A stretch of DNA of 32,535 nt from a bacterium. GTDB taxonomy: Bacteria > Joyebacterota > Joyebacteria > Joyebacterales > Joyebacteraceae. Under the pieces are notes generated by a model. The model was given only the letters and a program-made list of their open reading frames with translations, did not search any database and was not told the DNA's origin. The stretch spans positions 1 to 32,535 of the forward strand of contig JALGVN010000001.1 in assembly GCA_025774645.1 (NCBI GenBank), given 5' to 3'. Below, piece by piece: positions 1 to 7,509 of the stretch. How positions within the stretch are numbered: position 1 is the first letter of the stretch; every line of letters begins with the position of its first letter. The position numbers and the translations under genes were made by a program.

Positions 1-586
1 AGACCGACAGGGGCGCGCGCAGGATCCGCGTGTCGGGGCTCGCCTCCGAGTCCTCGGCTGGCGCCCAGTCCTCGAGGAGGCCCGCGTAGACCGCCACCGC
101 CTCGGGCCAGTTGTCCTCGACCCGCTCGACCGCGCCGAGCGCGAGCGTAGCGTCGATCGTCAGACCCCTGTCGAACGCGTAGCTGTCCCGCACGGACGAG
201 TAGAGCCGCCGCGCCTCGTCGAGGTCGCCGTACTCCATCGCGAGCTGCCCCAGCGCGAGCCTGCTTCGCCCGGAGATGCGGGCAATCTCCCTCGCCGCCT
301 CGGAGACTTCCGCGAGGTCTCCCGCGGGCGGAGGGAACGCCCGGGCGATGCTCCGGTACTCGTCCTCCACGCGCTGGCGCGTCTTCTCGGTGTTCATCCC
401 GGGATTGGCGACCACGGCGCGCGTGAGGCTGCTCACCCTCCAGGCCATCCTCTCAGCCTCGTACCTGTTCCTGATCTCACTCGATGACTCGCATCCGACG
501 CACGCCGCGAGGGTCGCGAGGAGCAGGACCGCCACGAGGCGCCACGCCGTGCGAGTGTACGGTGCTCTCGTCATGGCCGTCGTCAT
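1..586 (-). CDS. Putative lipoprotein with TPR-like helical repeats; 3' part lies outside the window
   Basis: Manual translation of the reverse strand from ATG at 584-586 (or 572-574) is open to the window edge: MTAMTRAPYTRTAWRLVAVLLLATLAACVGCESSSEIRNRYEAERMAW...LALGQLAMEYGDLDEARRLYSSV... Signal peptide with lipobox LAAC. The start overlaps the upstream stop (ATGA). Not in the ORF track because it is open at the edge. Confidence 0.7.
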   Translation of the reverse strand, partial: MTTAMTRAPYTRTAWRLVAVLLLATLAACVGCESSSEIRNRYEAERMAWRVSSLTRAVVANPGMNTEKTRQRVEDEYRSIARAFPPPAGDLAEVSEAAREIARISGRSRLALGQLAMEYGDLDEARRLYSSVRDSYAFDRGLTIDATLALGAVERVEDNWPEAVAVYAGLLEDWAPAEDSEASPDTRILRAPLSV

Positions 587-1467
587 GGCCGTCCCTCCCC
601 TCCGGCGGCCGCAGCCTCCGCGCGCGCCGTCTCGTCCTGCGTCAGGTGGAGGAAGAGCCGCGTGACGCCGCCGAGCGCCGCGTAGACCGCGAAGAAGAGG
701 ACCGCGATCCACACCACCATGAGGAGCGGCACGAGCTCGGGCGAGAACGTGTGGGCGATCGACGCGCTCTGCCTCCAGAACCAGAGCGGCAGGATCTCGA
801 GCGCCGCCGGCACGGCCACGAGCATGAACGTGGTGATCGGGGTCCTTCCGAAGAGACCCAGGCTGCCTCCGATCGCGGCGCGCACGCTCTTCCCCGCCAG
901 CACGATGTAGGGCGTCGTGTAGATGAGGAGCGCCTGGACGACGAGGACGACGAGGATCGTCGACCCTCTCACGAGCCGGAACGTCCCGGGGCTCTCGTCC
1001 GCGAGGTAGCCGAAGAACGCGTAGGACGTTCGCGTCACGATCTGAGCGAGACCGACGGCGATCACCGCGGCGAGCACGAGCGACCAGTACCTCGACGATG
1101 CCGTGCGCCACGCTTCCCCGAACCCCACCCGTCTTCTCTGATAGAACGTACCGAAGAGCACGACCGCCGTCGCCGTGGTCACCGCACCGAGGAAGACGGC
1201 GAGGAACGGATCGATCTCACCCAGCCCGGCGCGGAGCACGAGGAAGTTGTTCGGGTAGTGCAGCACCGACTCCCCGAACCGCCACCTCATGAGCGGCACC
1301 ATGAACCACGAGACGACCGGGTACGCGAACCCGGCGATCGCGGCCAGGATCGCCGCCTGCGCCGCGGTGTAGATGACGAGCGGGAGGAGCGCCACGCGGC
1401 GTCCGAACGCCGTGAACGTCTCCACCCAGCTCCAGATGAGAGCGTTGATCTGTTCGATGAGACCCAT
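583..1467 (-). CDS. Multi-pass integral membrane protein, unknown function
   Basis: 294-aa ORF with about six long hydrophobic segments. ATGA overlap with the downstream lipoprotein. No family recognised. Confidence 0.75.
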   Translation of the reverse strand: MGLIEQINALIWSWVETFTAFGRRVALLPLVIYTAAQAAILAAIAGFAYPVVSWFMVPLMRWRFGESVLHYPNNFLVLRAGLGEIDPFLAVFLGAVTTATAVVLFGTFYQRRRVGFGEAWRTASSRYWSLVLAAVIAVGLAQIVTRTSYAFFGYLADESPGTFRLVRGSTILVVLVVQALLIYTTPYIVLAGKSVRAAIGGSLGLFGRTPITTFMLVAVPAALEILPLWFWRQSASIAHTFSPELVPLLMVVWIAVLFFAVYAALGGVTRLFLHLTQDETARAEAAAAGGEGRP

Positions 1468-1496
1468 CTAAGTCCTTTCGAGTATCCCCCGCGACG

Positions 1497-1529
1497 GGGC
1501 TCGCCCGGCGTCACGCCGACGGCGGGCCC
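1497..1529 (-). terminator. Strong GC hairpin between the EpsI-like gene and the membrane-protein gene (terminator or attenuator candidate, no T-tract)
   Basis: GGGCTCGCC...GGCGGGCCC stem with inner CGGCG-TCA-CGCCG, in the 87-bp gap 1468-1554. No U-run on the transcript side. Confidence 0.3.
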
Positions 1530-1554
1530 GTTCGTTCCCGACGCCCGGCCCTCG

Positions 1555-2199
1555 TCAGCTCTCCCCGATGAACACGAAGAGCTGCGGAAGGCGCACGAGC
1601 GCGGCCTCCGAGAAGTCCTTGAGAACCTCCATCGCGCCGTCGAAGTCGCCGTCCTCCACGACGGTCGACGTCCTGACGAACGCTCCGTAGGTCACGTTCG
1701 ACACGATCCCCGACGCCGCCATCCGCGACATGAACTTGTCGCGGTCGGCCGTCGCCAGGTCGCCCGCCGCGTACCACCAGTAGACCGCGAGACGGCGGAC
1801 GCCCTCCCGATCCACGAGCACCCAGTTCGCGTCGAAGCTCCCGTCTTCACGCCAGAGCGGCACGAGCCCCGAGTCGACGTCCATCCACCCCTGAGACCGG
1901 TAGCACACCAGCGGTTCGTGCGCGCCGTACCGGTCGTTCTGGTGGAAGATGATGACGAACCAGATCCAGTCGCCGACGTCGTTCGTGTACCGCCGCGCCA
2001 GCGTGTCGGTCGCCTCGAGCTCCTCGTAGACGACGTCGGAGAACGAGAGGTCGACGCTGCGCCAGCCGCCGAGCTCCGACGGGAACGCGCCGAGCGTGCC
2101 TGCCTCGAGCTCCATCCTCTCCGGCGGGTTGAAGTGCACGTAGAGAGCCCCCGCCCCAAGGAGCGCGACCACGACGATCGTCCCGAGTGCGGTCCTCAA
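1555..2199 (-). CDS. EpsI-family (DUF3485-like) exosortase-associated protein
   Basis: 214 aa, N-terminal TM, then ...GGWRSVDLSF... and the hallmark HEPLVCYRSQGW (H-x-P-x-x-C...GW). ATGA-coupled directly downstream of the exosortase. Confidence 0.82.
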   Translation of the reverse strand: MRTALGTIVVVALLGAGALYVHFNPPERMELEAGTLGAFPSELGGWRSVDLSFSDVVYEELEATDTLARRYTNDVGDWIWFVIIFHQNDRYGAHEPLVCYRSQGWMDVDSGLVPLWREDGSFDANWVLVDREGVRRLAVYWWYAAGDLATADRDKFMSRMAASGIVSNVTYGAFVRTSTVVEDGDFDGAMEVLKDFSEAALVRLPQLFVFIGES

Positions 2200-3134
2200 G
2201 CGCCCCTCCCCTCTGTGGCGGTCTCTTCCTCCTCGTGCGAGTTACACCGGAGGAGCCTCCTGAGCACCACCAGCCCGGCGAACGCGAACATGAACAGCAG
2301 GAAGCCCGAGAAGTCGTGGAAGAACCCGAGAGCCGCGTCGATGCCCCAGACGTGCGCGACGAGGCAGAGCGCCGTGATTCTGAGCAGGTTCCCGGCGATC
2401 GCGAGCGGCACGCTGGCCGCGACGATGGCGAGCCGCTTCCACACCGCGCCCTCCGTCAGGTACGCGAAGAGCGTTCCCAGCGCCAGGAGCGCGATGAGAG
2501 AGCGAAGCCCGCTGCACGGGTCGGCGATCCGGAGCGACCCCGCCGGGACGTGTATCGTCATTCCCGAGCGGACGAGCGGCACGCCGAGTTTCGCGGCGAC
2601 GGCGCTTCCGGTTCGCGCCGCGAACACCTTGAGGTTGAAGCTCAGCACGTTCATGAGGAACGGCGGCCACGGAAGCATGAACACGAGAAACGCGAGCGGG
2701 AACCAGACCACCTTCGTCGCACGTCCCCCGAAGAAGAAGAGCGACAGGCCGAAGAGCATGAGGACGAACGAGTAGCCCTGCGTCATGAAGACGCCGGCCC
2801 TGATCGACACCACGTTCCCCGCGAGCGCAAGCGCGATGAGAACGATGCCCCACGCCGTCCCCGACCCCACGGCCTCCGCGAACCTCTTCCGCTCGCGCCA
2901 CAGAAGGAAGAGGACGATCGGAGGGATGAGGAATCCGTGCGAGTAGTTCGGGGAGGACATCCAGGTCCGCCAGAGCGTCGGGAAGATCGGGTAGTAGACG
3001 ATCGCGACGAGCACGGCCGCCACCGCGAAGCGCGCGAGCTGGCGCGCGGCGAGCGTCCCCCTGGGGACCGCGTTCCCGTCCCCGGACGTCTTCCGGATCT
3101 CCGACCCGTCGTGTCTGTGGGTCCCCTTCGTCAA
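2196..3134 (-). CDS. Exosortase (transmembrane cysteine transpeptidase-like)
   Basis: Multi-TM protein with MSSPNYSHGFLIPPIVLFLLWRERKRF, DPCSGLRSLIALLALGTLFAYL (Cys), GNLLRI (Arg) and GFFHDFSGFLLFMFAF (His). Likely TTG start at 3134 overlapping the upstream TGA, preceded by GGAGGAG. The 372-aa ORF in the track has an over-long N-terminus overlapping the upstream gene. Confidence 0.9.
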   Translation of the reverse strand: MTKGTHRHDGSEIRKTSGDGNAVPRGTLAARQLARFAVAAVLVAIVYYPIFPTLWRTWMSSPNYSHGFLIPPIVLFLLWRERKRFAEAVGSGTAWGIVLIALALAGNVVSIRAGVFMTQGYSFVLMLFGLSLFFFGGRATKVVWFPLAFLVFMLPWPPFLMNVLSFNLKVFAARTGSAVAAKLGVPLVRSGMTIHVPAGSLRIADPCSGLRSLIALLALGTLFAYLTEGAVWKRLAIVAASVPLAIAGNLLRITALCLVAHVWGIDAALGFFHDFSGFLLFMFAFAGLVVLRRLLRCNSHEEEETATEGRGA

Positions 3135-4987
3135 CGCTGCTCCTCCGTGCTGCGGCGCGGACCGCGCTGCTCCCCTCGGGACCTTCTGAGAGCCCCGAAC
3201 GTCCCCAGGAGGATCCTGAGGTCCAGGAGGAGCGAGCAGTTCTCGACGTAGGATCCGTCGAGCCTGATCTTCTCCTCCAGCTCGACCTCGTCCCTCCCGT
3301 TGATCTGTGCCCATCCGGTGAGTCCGGGCCGGACAAGATCGACTCCGAGCCGGCGCCTGAGCTCGATCAGCTCGTGCTGGTTGTAGAGGGCCGGCCGCGG
3401 GCCGACCACGCTCATCTCACCCCGGAGCACGTTCAGGAAGTTCGGGTACTCGTCGATGCTCGTCCTTCTGAGAAGCCACCCGAACTTCGTCACGCAGCCG
3501 ACCTTCATCGGGCTGTCGTTCATCAGATCGGTCGCGAGATCCGGCGTCTCGCGGTGCATCGTCCGGAGCTTGAAGATCGTGAACTCCTGCGAGTAGACAC
3601 CGATCCGCCTCTGCGTGAAGTGGGCGTGACCGGGTGAATCGAGTCTGACGGCGAGCGCCAGGAGCGCGTGGAACGGCGCTCCCACGATCAGGACAGCGAG
3701 CGCCGTGAGGACGTCGAGCGTGTACTTGATTCCGAGGTAGTAGTGGAACTTGAAGTGGCTGCCGCAGAGCGCGCTCTCCGAAGCGAGGATCTCCTCGATG
3801 AGCTCCTCGAGCTTCCCCGCGAGAGCGGTCCTCGAGTACTCGTCCTCGACGAAGACGCGGCCGCTCCTCCCGAACGTGTGGCGGAGCTCGGCGTCGCCCA
3901 GCAGCGTCTTCACGGCATCCGCGAGCCCCTTCCCGTCTCCAGGCTCCGTCACGATGCCGCTCCCGGCGCGCTCGACGATCTCCCGCGCGTCGCCCTCGAC
4001 CGCCGCGACGATCGGCTTCCCGCACGCCATGTAGTCGAAGATCTTCACCGGGATCGTGCCGGCCGAGAACTCTCCGCCCCTCGTCGTGGCGAGGCAGAGA
4101 GCGGACCGGTGCACGAGCTCGCTGAGTTCCTCCGGCTGCCTGCTCGAGATGAACTCGACGTTCTTGAGTCCGCGCCGGTCGGCCTCGCGCACGAGGTCCT
4201 GCTTGGCCACACCGTCCCCGACCAGCACGAACTTCGCGTCGCTCTCGTCGCGGAGGATCTCGGCGGCGTCGAGGATCACGTCCATCCCGTGAACCAGGCC
4301 GTGGGTCCCCGAGTAGATGACCGTCCGGCCGTCTCCGCCGTTGCCGGCGGGGCCGCCTCCCGCGGGCGTGAACATCTCCGTGTCCGCGCCGTTGGTGATG
4401 AGCGATATCCTGTGCCGCGGGATGCCGTGCTCGAGCATGAGCCGCTCCATCCCGGGCGTGACCGCGATGAGCCTCGCGGCGCGCCGGTAGAGGAACCGCT
4501 CGAGTCTCTCCGCGGCGCGGATGGCCCGCGGGTTCCTGAGCTCGCCCAGCGCGACCGCGGCGTGCGGCCAGTAGTCCCTGAGGTCGAGCACGAAGGGAAC
4601 ACCCCGTACGAGTCCGAGGAACCACGCCGTGAGCCCGAGGAAGAGCGGCGGCGAGCTCACCAGGATCATGTCGCACTTCCTGGCGGCGCAGCCGCCGATC
4701 GCGGCGGTGAACATGAACGAGAGCTGGTTCGCTATGCGGGTGAAGAACGTCTTCCTCGGCGTCGCGTAGAGGTAGCACCGCACGATGCGGACGCCGTCGG
4801 ACTCCTCGCGGCCGCCGAGCTTCCTCCGGTAGCGGGGCTGCTTCACTCCGCTGGGGTGGTTGGGCATACCCGTCACGACCGTCACGGCGTGGCCCTGCCT
4901 CGCGAGCTTCGTCGCGAAGTGATAGGCCCGAAGCGGCGCCGCGCCGGTCTCCGGCGGGTAGTATTGTGTCAGGAAGAGGATCCTCAT
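3131..4987 (-). CDS. Fusion: N-terminal GT4 glycosyltransferase (WbuB-like) plus C-terminal monotopic phosphoglycosyltransferase (polyprenyl-phosphate sugar-1-P transferase)
   Basis: MRILFLTQYYPPETGAAPLRAYHFATKLARQGHAVTVVTGMPNHPSG (GT4) continues in frame into FHYYLGIKYTLDVLTALAVLIVGAPFHALLALAVRLDSPG...FTIFKLRTM...SIDEYPNFLNVLRGEMSVVGPRPAL...RPGLTGWAQINGRDE (bacterial sugar transferase). ATG at 4987 forms ATGA with the upstream stop; the ORF start at 5074 is an N-terminal over-extension. Confidence 0.88.
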   Translation of the reverse strand: MRILFLTQYYPPETGAAPLRAYHFATKLARQGHAVTVVTGMPNHPSGVKQPRYRRKLGGREESDGVRIVRCYLYATPRKTFFTRIANQLSFMFTAAIGGCAARKCDMILVSSPPLFLGLTAWFLGLVRGVPFVLDLRDYWPHAAVALGELRNPRAIRAAERLERFLYRRAARLIAVTPGMERLMLEHGIPRHRISLITNGADTEMFTPAGGGPAGNGGDGRTVIYSGTHGLVHGMDVILDAAEILRDESDAKFVLVGDGVAKQDLVREADRRGLKNVEFISSRQPEELSELVHRSALCLATTRGGEFSAGTIPVKIFDYMACGKPIVAAVEGDAREIVERAGSGIVTEPGDGKGLADAVKTLLGDAELRHTFGRSGRVFVEDEYSRTALAGKLEELIEEILASESALCGSHFKFHYYLGIKYTLDVLTALAVLIVGAPFHALLALAVRLDSPGHAHFTQRRIGVYSQEFTIFKLRTMHRETPDLATDLMNDSPMKVGCVTKFGWLLRRTSIDEYPNFLNVLRGEMSVVGPRPALYNQHELIELRRRLGVDLVRPGLTGWAQINGRDEVELEEKIRLDGSYVENCSLLLDLRILLGTFGALRRSRGEQRGPRRSTEEQR

Positions 4988-6198
4988 GGCTTCCTTCCGG
5001 CCTCTCCTGCCTGCCCAAGCTTCAGTTCCGACGACGTTCGACCCACGCCGGCGTGCGCTCTCCCCGCGGTGCACAAGAGCGCCGCGAACGTGTCCTCGAC
5101 CTTCGCCACGACGGCGTTGATGTCGTATCTCGCGCGAGCGAGCGCCCTTCCGCGCTCACCCATCGAGTCGGCCCTCGCGGGATCGTTCAGAATCTCGAGG
5201 AGCGACCCGCCCATCGCGGGGCCGTCGCCGGCCTCCACCAGGAGACCCGACGAGCCGTGCTCTACCACCTCCGGCACCCCGCCGACGTCCGTCGCCACGA
5301 CCGGGAGTCCGGCGGCCATCGCCTCCATCAGGACGTTCGGCGTGCCCTCTGAGGTCGACGAGAGCGCGAAGACGTCCATGAGTCCGAGCACTCGGGGCAC
5401 GTCCTCGCGGACGCCCGCGAAGATCACCGCGTCCGCGATACCAAGCGTGTCGGCCATCCGGCCGAGCTCCTGTCTCCTCGCGCCGTCGCCGACGATGAGG
5501 AAGCGCGCGTCCGGCCGCGCCTTCGCGACCGTGGCCGCCGCCTCGAGGAAGTGCTCGTGCCCCTTCACCTCCGAGAGTTTGCCGACGATCCCGACCACCG
5601 GGTGTCCCCTGGTCCCGAGCTCCCTCGCGAGAGCCTCGTCCCGGGGGTCGTCGCGGTCGCCCGCCTCGCCGGCCGAGTAGGGCGCCAGATCGATCCCGAC
5701 ACCGATGTTGACGATCTTCCGTTCCGGGACGTGGAACCGCTCGACGAGCTCTCCCGCCGCCGCCGCGCTGTTCACGAGGACAGCGTCGACGACGCGACGG
5801 TTCGCGTACCCGTAGGCCCTCTCCTTCGCTCCGCCTTCCAGCCAGTACGAGAGGTTTCTCTGGTTGTTCACCACGACCGGCACGCGCGCGGCGCGCCCGA
5901 CGAAGGGCCCGACGATCGTCGTGAGGCCGAGCATGCAGGAGAGCACCTCCACTCGCTCGCGCCGCAGGAACGACGCCGCGCGGGGAAGACCACGGGCGGT
6001 CCCCGCCGAGAGAGCGCTCGCCCCGGTCCCGAACTCGTGCACCGGGATCCCCAGCGCCTCGATCACGGGAAGAAGCTCTCCGCGCTTCGCCGTCGACATG
6101 ACGATCGCGTCGAAGCGTTCCCGGTCGATCCTCGAGAGGAGCTCGACCAGGAACCGCTGCGTCCCCGCCCGCTCGAACGACCCGGCCCAGAACGCCAC
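4984..6198 (-). CDS. GT4-family glycosyltransferase
   Basis: AFWAGSFERAGTQRFLVELLSRIDRERFDAIVMST...VGIVGKLSEVKGHEHFLEAAATV...ALSSTSEGTPNVLMEAMAAGLPVVATDVGGVPEVVEHGSSGLLV. GTG start at 6198 is the only standard start after the upstream TGA in this frame. Confidence 0.85.
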   Translation of the reverse strand: MAFWAGSFERAGTQRFLVELLSRIDRERFDAIVMSTAKRGELLPVIEALGIPVHEFGTGASALSAGTARGLPRAASFLRRERVEVLSCMLGLTTIVGPFVGRAARVPVVVNNQRNLSYWLEGGAKERAYGYANRRVVDAVLVNSAAAAGELVERFHVPERKIVNIGVGIDLAPYSAGEAGDRDDPRDEALARELGTRGHPVVGIVGKLSEVKGHEHFLEAAATVAKARPDARFLIVGDGARRQELGRMADTLGIADAVIFAGVREDVPRVLGLMDVFALSSTSEGTPNVLMEAMAAGLPVVATDVGGVPEVVEHGSSGLLVEAGDGPAMGGSLLEILNDPARADSMGERGRALARARYDINAVVAKVEDTFAALLCTAGRAHAGVGRTSSELKLGQAGEAGRKP

Positions 6199-6267
6199 CT
6201 TGGTCGGTCCGCGACTCGCTTCTTTGCCGGTCCTTCCCAGAATCGACCTCCGCGTGCTCGGCGTCCG

Positions 6268-7509
6268 TCACGACGCCGCCTCCTGACCTTCGTCCGTGGC
6301 CCCCGCGTCGTCGCGACCGCCACCGGGTGCTCGCCGCGAGTCCGACGACGCGGCCACCTCCCTGAGAGACGAGTGGTTCGGGCGAGAGAGCCGCGCGTGC
6401 TGGATGTCTGCCGCGAGCCATCGGACGTCCGCGTCGTGCGGGACGATCCCCAGCCGAGGCAGGCAGTGCACCGGATACCGCAGCGAGACGGGGCCCGAGA
6501 TCGACGTCACCGCAGACCTGAACCCCGCCTCCGCGACCACAGAGGCCACTCTCGCGTCGAAGTGCCGGTTCGTCCTCCCGTTCGGGTAGGCGAAGTGCTC
6601 CACCTCGCACCCCAGCAGTTCCTCGAGTGCCTGCCTCGACTCGCCCACCTCGCGAACGAGCGCGTCGGTCGTGAGGCTCGGAAGGTTGTAGTGCGTGACC
6701 GAGTGCGCGCCAATCGTCATCCCGCCCTCGTGCATCTCCCGAATCTCGTCCGGGGTCATCATGATCCGCGAATCGAACGTCTGCCGGGAGCTCCCGCAGG
6801 CCTCCAGGACCTCGCTCACGATGTCCAGGGCCTCGCCTTCACCACACCGCTTCACGACTGCCGTGATGAACGCGATGGTCCTCTCCTTCGCGCGGGGCGT
6901 CGACAGGTCGACCGAACATGAGCCGAACGTGCCGCACTCGAGCCCGGGCGCCTCGGTCTTCCGAATCGCGTGGCGGAGAGCGACGGTCCAGAGGATCGAC
7001 GCGTCCGAGATCGCGCCCGTCGTGACGTAGAACGTCGCGGTCGCCCCGTGCTTCCTCAGGATCGGAAACGCGCAGCGGTAGTTGTCCTCGTACCCGTCGT
7101 CGAACGTGATCGCCACGGTCCTCGGGTCGACCCGCCTGCCGGAAGCGATCGCTTCCGCGAGCTCCGGCACGCCGACGACGCGGTGGCGCTCCACGAGGGA
7201 GGCGACCTGCCGGTCGAAGACCTCCGTCGGGACGACCAGGCTCCGCTGGACGTAGTCGCCGGCCCAGCCCGGGTCGTCGTTGACCGAGTGGTAGCGCAGG
7301 ATCGTCCCGCCGCCCCACGGCGCGAGGCTCATCGCCCGCACGAGGGGCGCGCAGTTCCGGAGTCCCCGCCCGAGCCCCCAGAGGCCGGAGAAGGAGACGG
7401 CACCGTTCTCGTCGATGTGGGGAACGTCGTCGCCCCACAGGCAACGGCTGTCCTCGCCTGTGAGCCCGCCGCGTCTTCCGCGCTCTCCCGTGTCGGGATC
7501 CGTCCTCAT
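6268..7509 (-). CDS. Polysaccharide deacetylase (NodB-homology domain)
   Basis: ILRYHSV..., VAITFDDGYEDNYRCAFPILRKHGATATFYVTTGAI, IGAHSVTHYNLPSL (HSxxH). ATGA overlap at 7506-7509 supports ATG 7509. Confidence 0.88.
   Translation of the reverse strand: MRTDPDTGERGRRGGLTGEDSRCLWGDDVPHIDENGAVSFSGLWGLGRGLRNCAPLVRAMSLAPWGGGTILRYHSVNDDPGWAGDYVQRSLVVPTEVFDRQVASLVERHRVVGVPELAEAIASGRRVDPRTVAITFDDGYEDNYRCAFPILRKHGATATFYVTTGAISDASILWTVALRHAIRKTEAPGLECGTFGSCSVDLSTPRAKERTIAFITAVVKRCGEGEALDIVSEVLEACGSSRQTFDSRIMMTPDEIREMHEGGMTIGAHSVTHYNLPSLTTDALVREVGESRQALEELLGCEVEHFAYPNGRTNRHFDARVASVVAEAGFRSAVTSISGPVSLRYPVHCLPRLGIVPHDADVRWLAADIQHARLSRPNHSSLREVAASSDSRRAPGGGRDDAGATDEGQEAAS

Noticed and set aside
3135-3314. 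N-terminal 60 aa of the 372-aa exosortase ORF as a real domain
   Set aside because: Overlaps the 3' end of the GT4-PGT gene and is low-complexity; TTG at 3134 with an upstream GGAGGAG and stop overlap is a better start.
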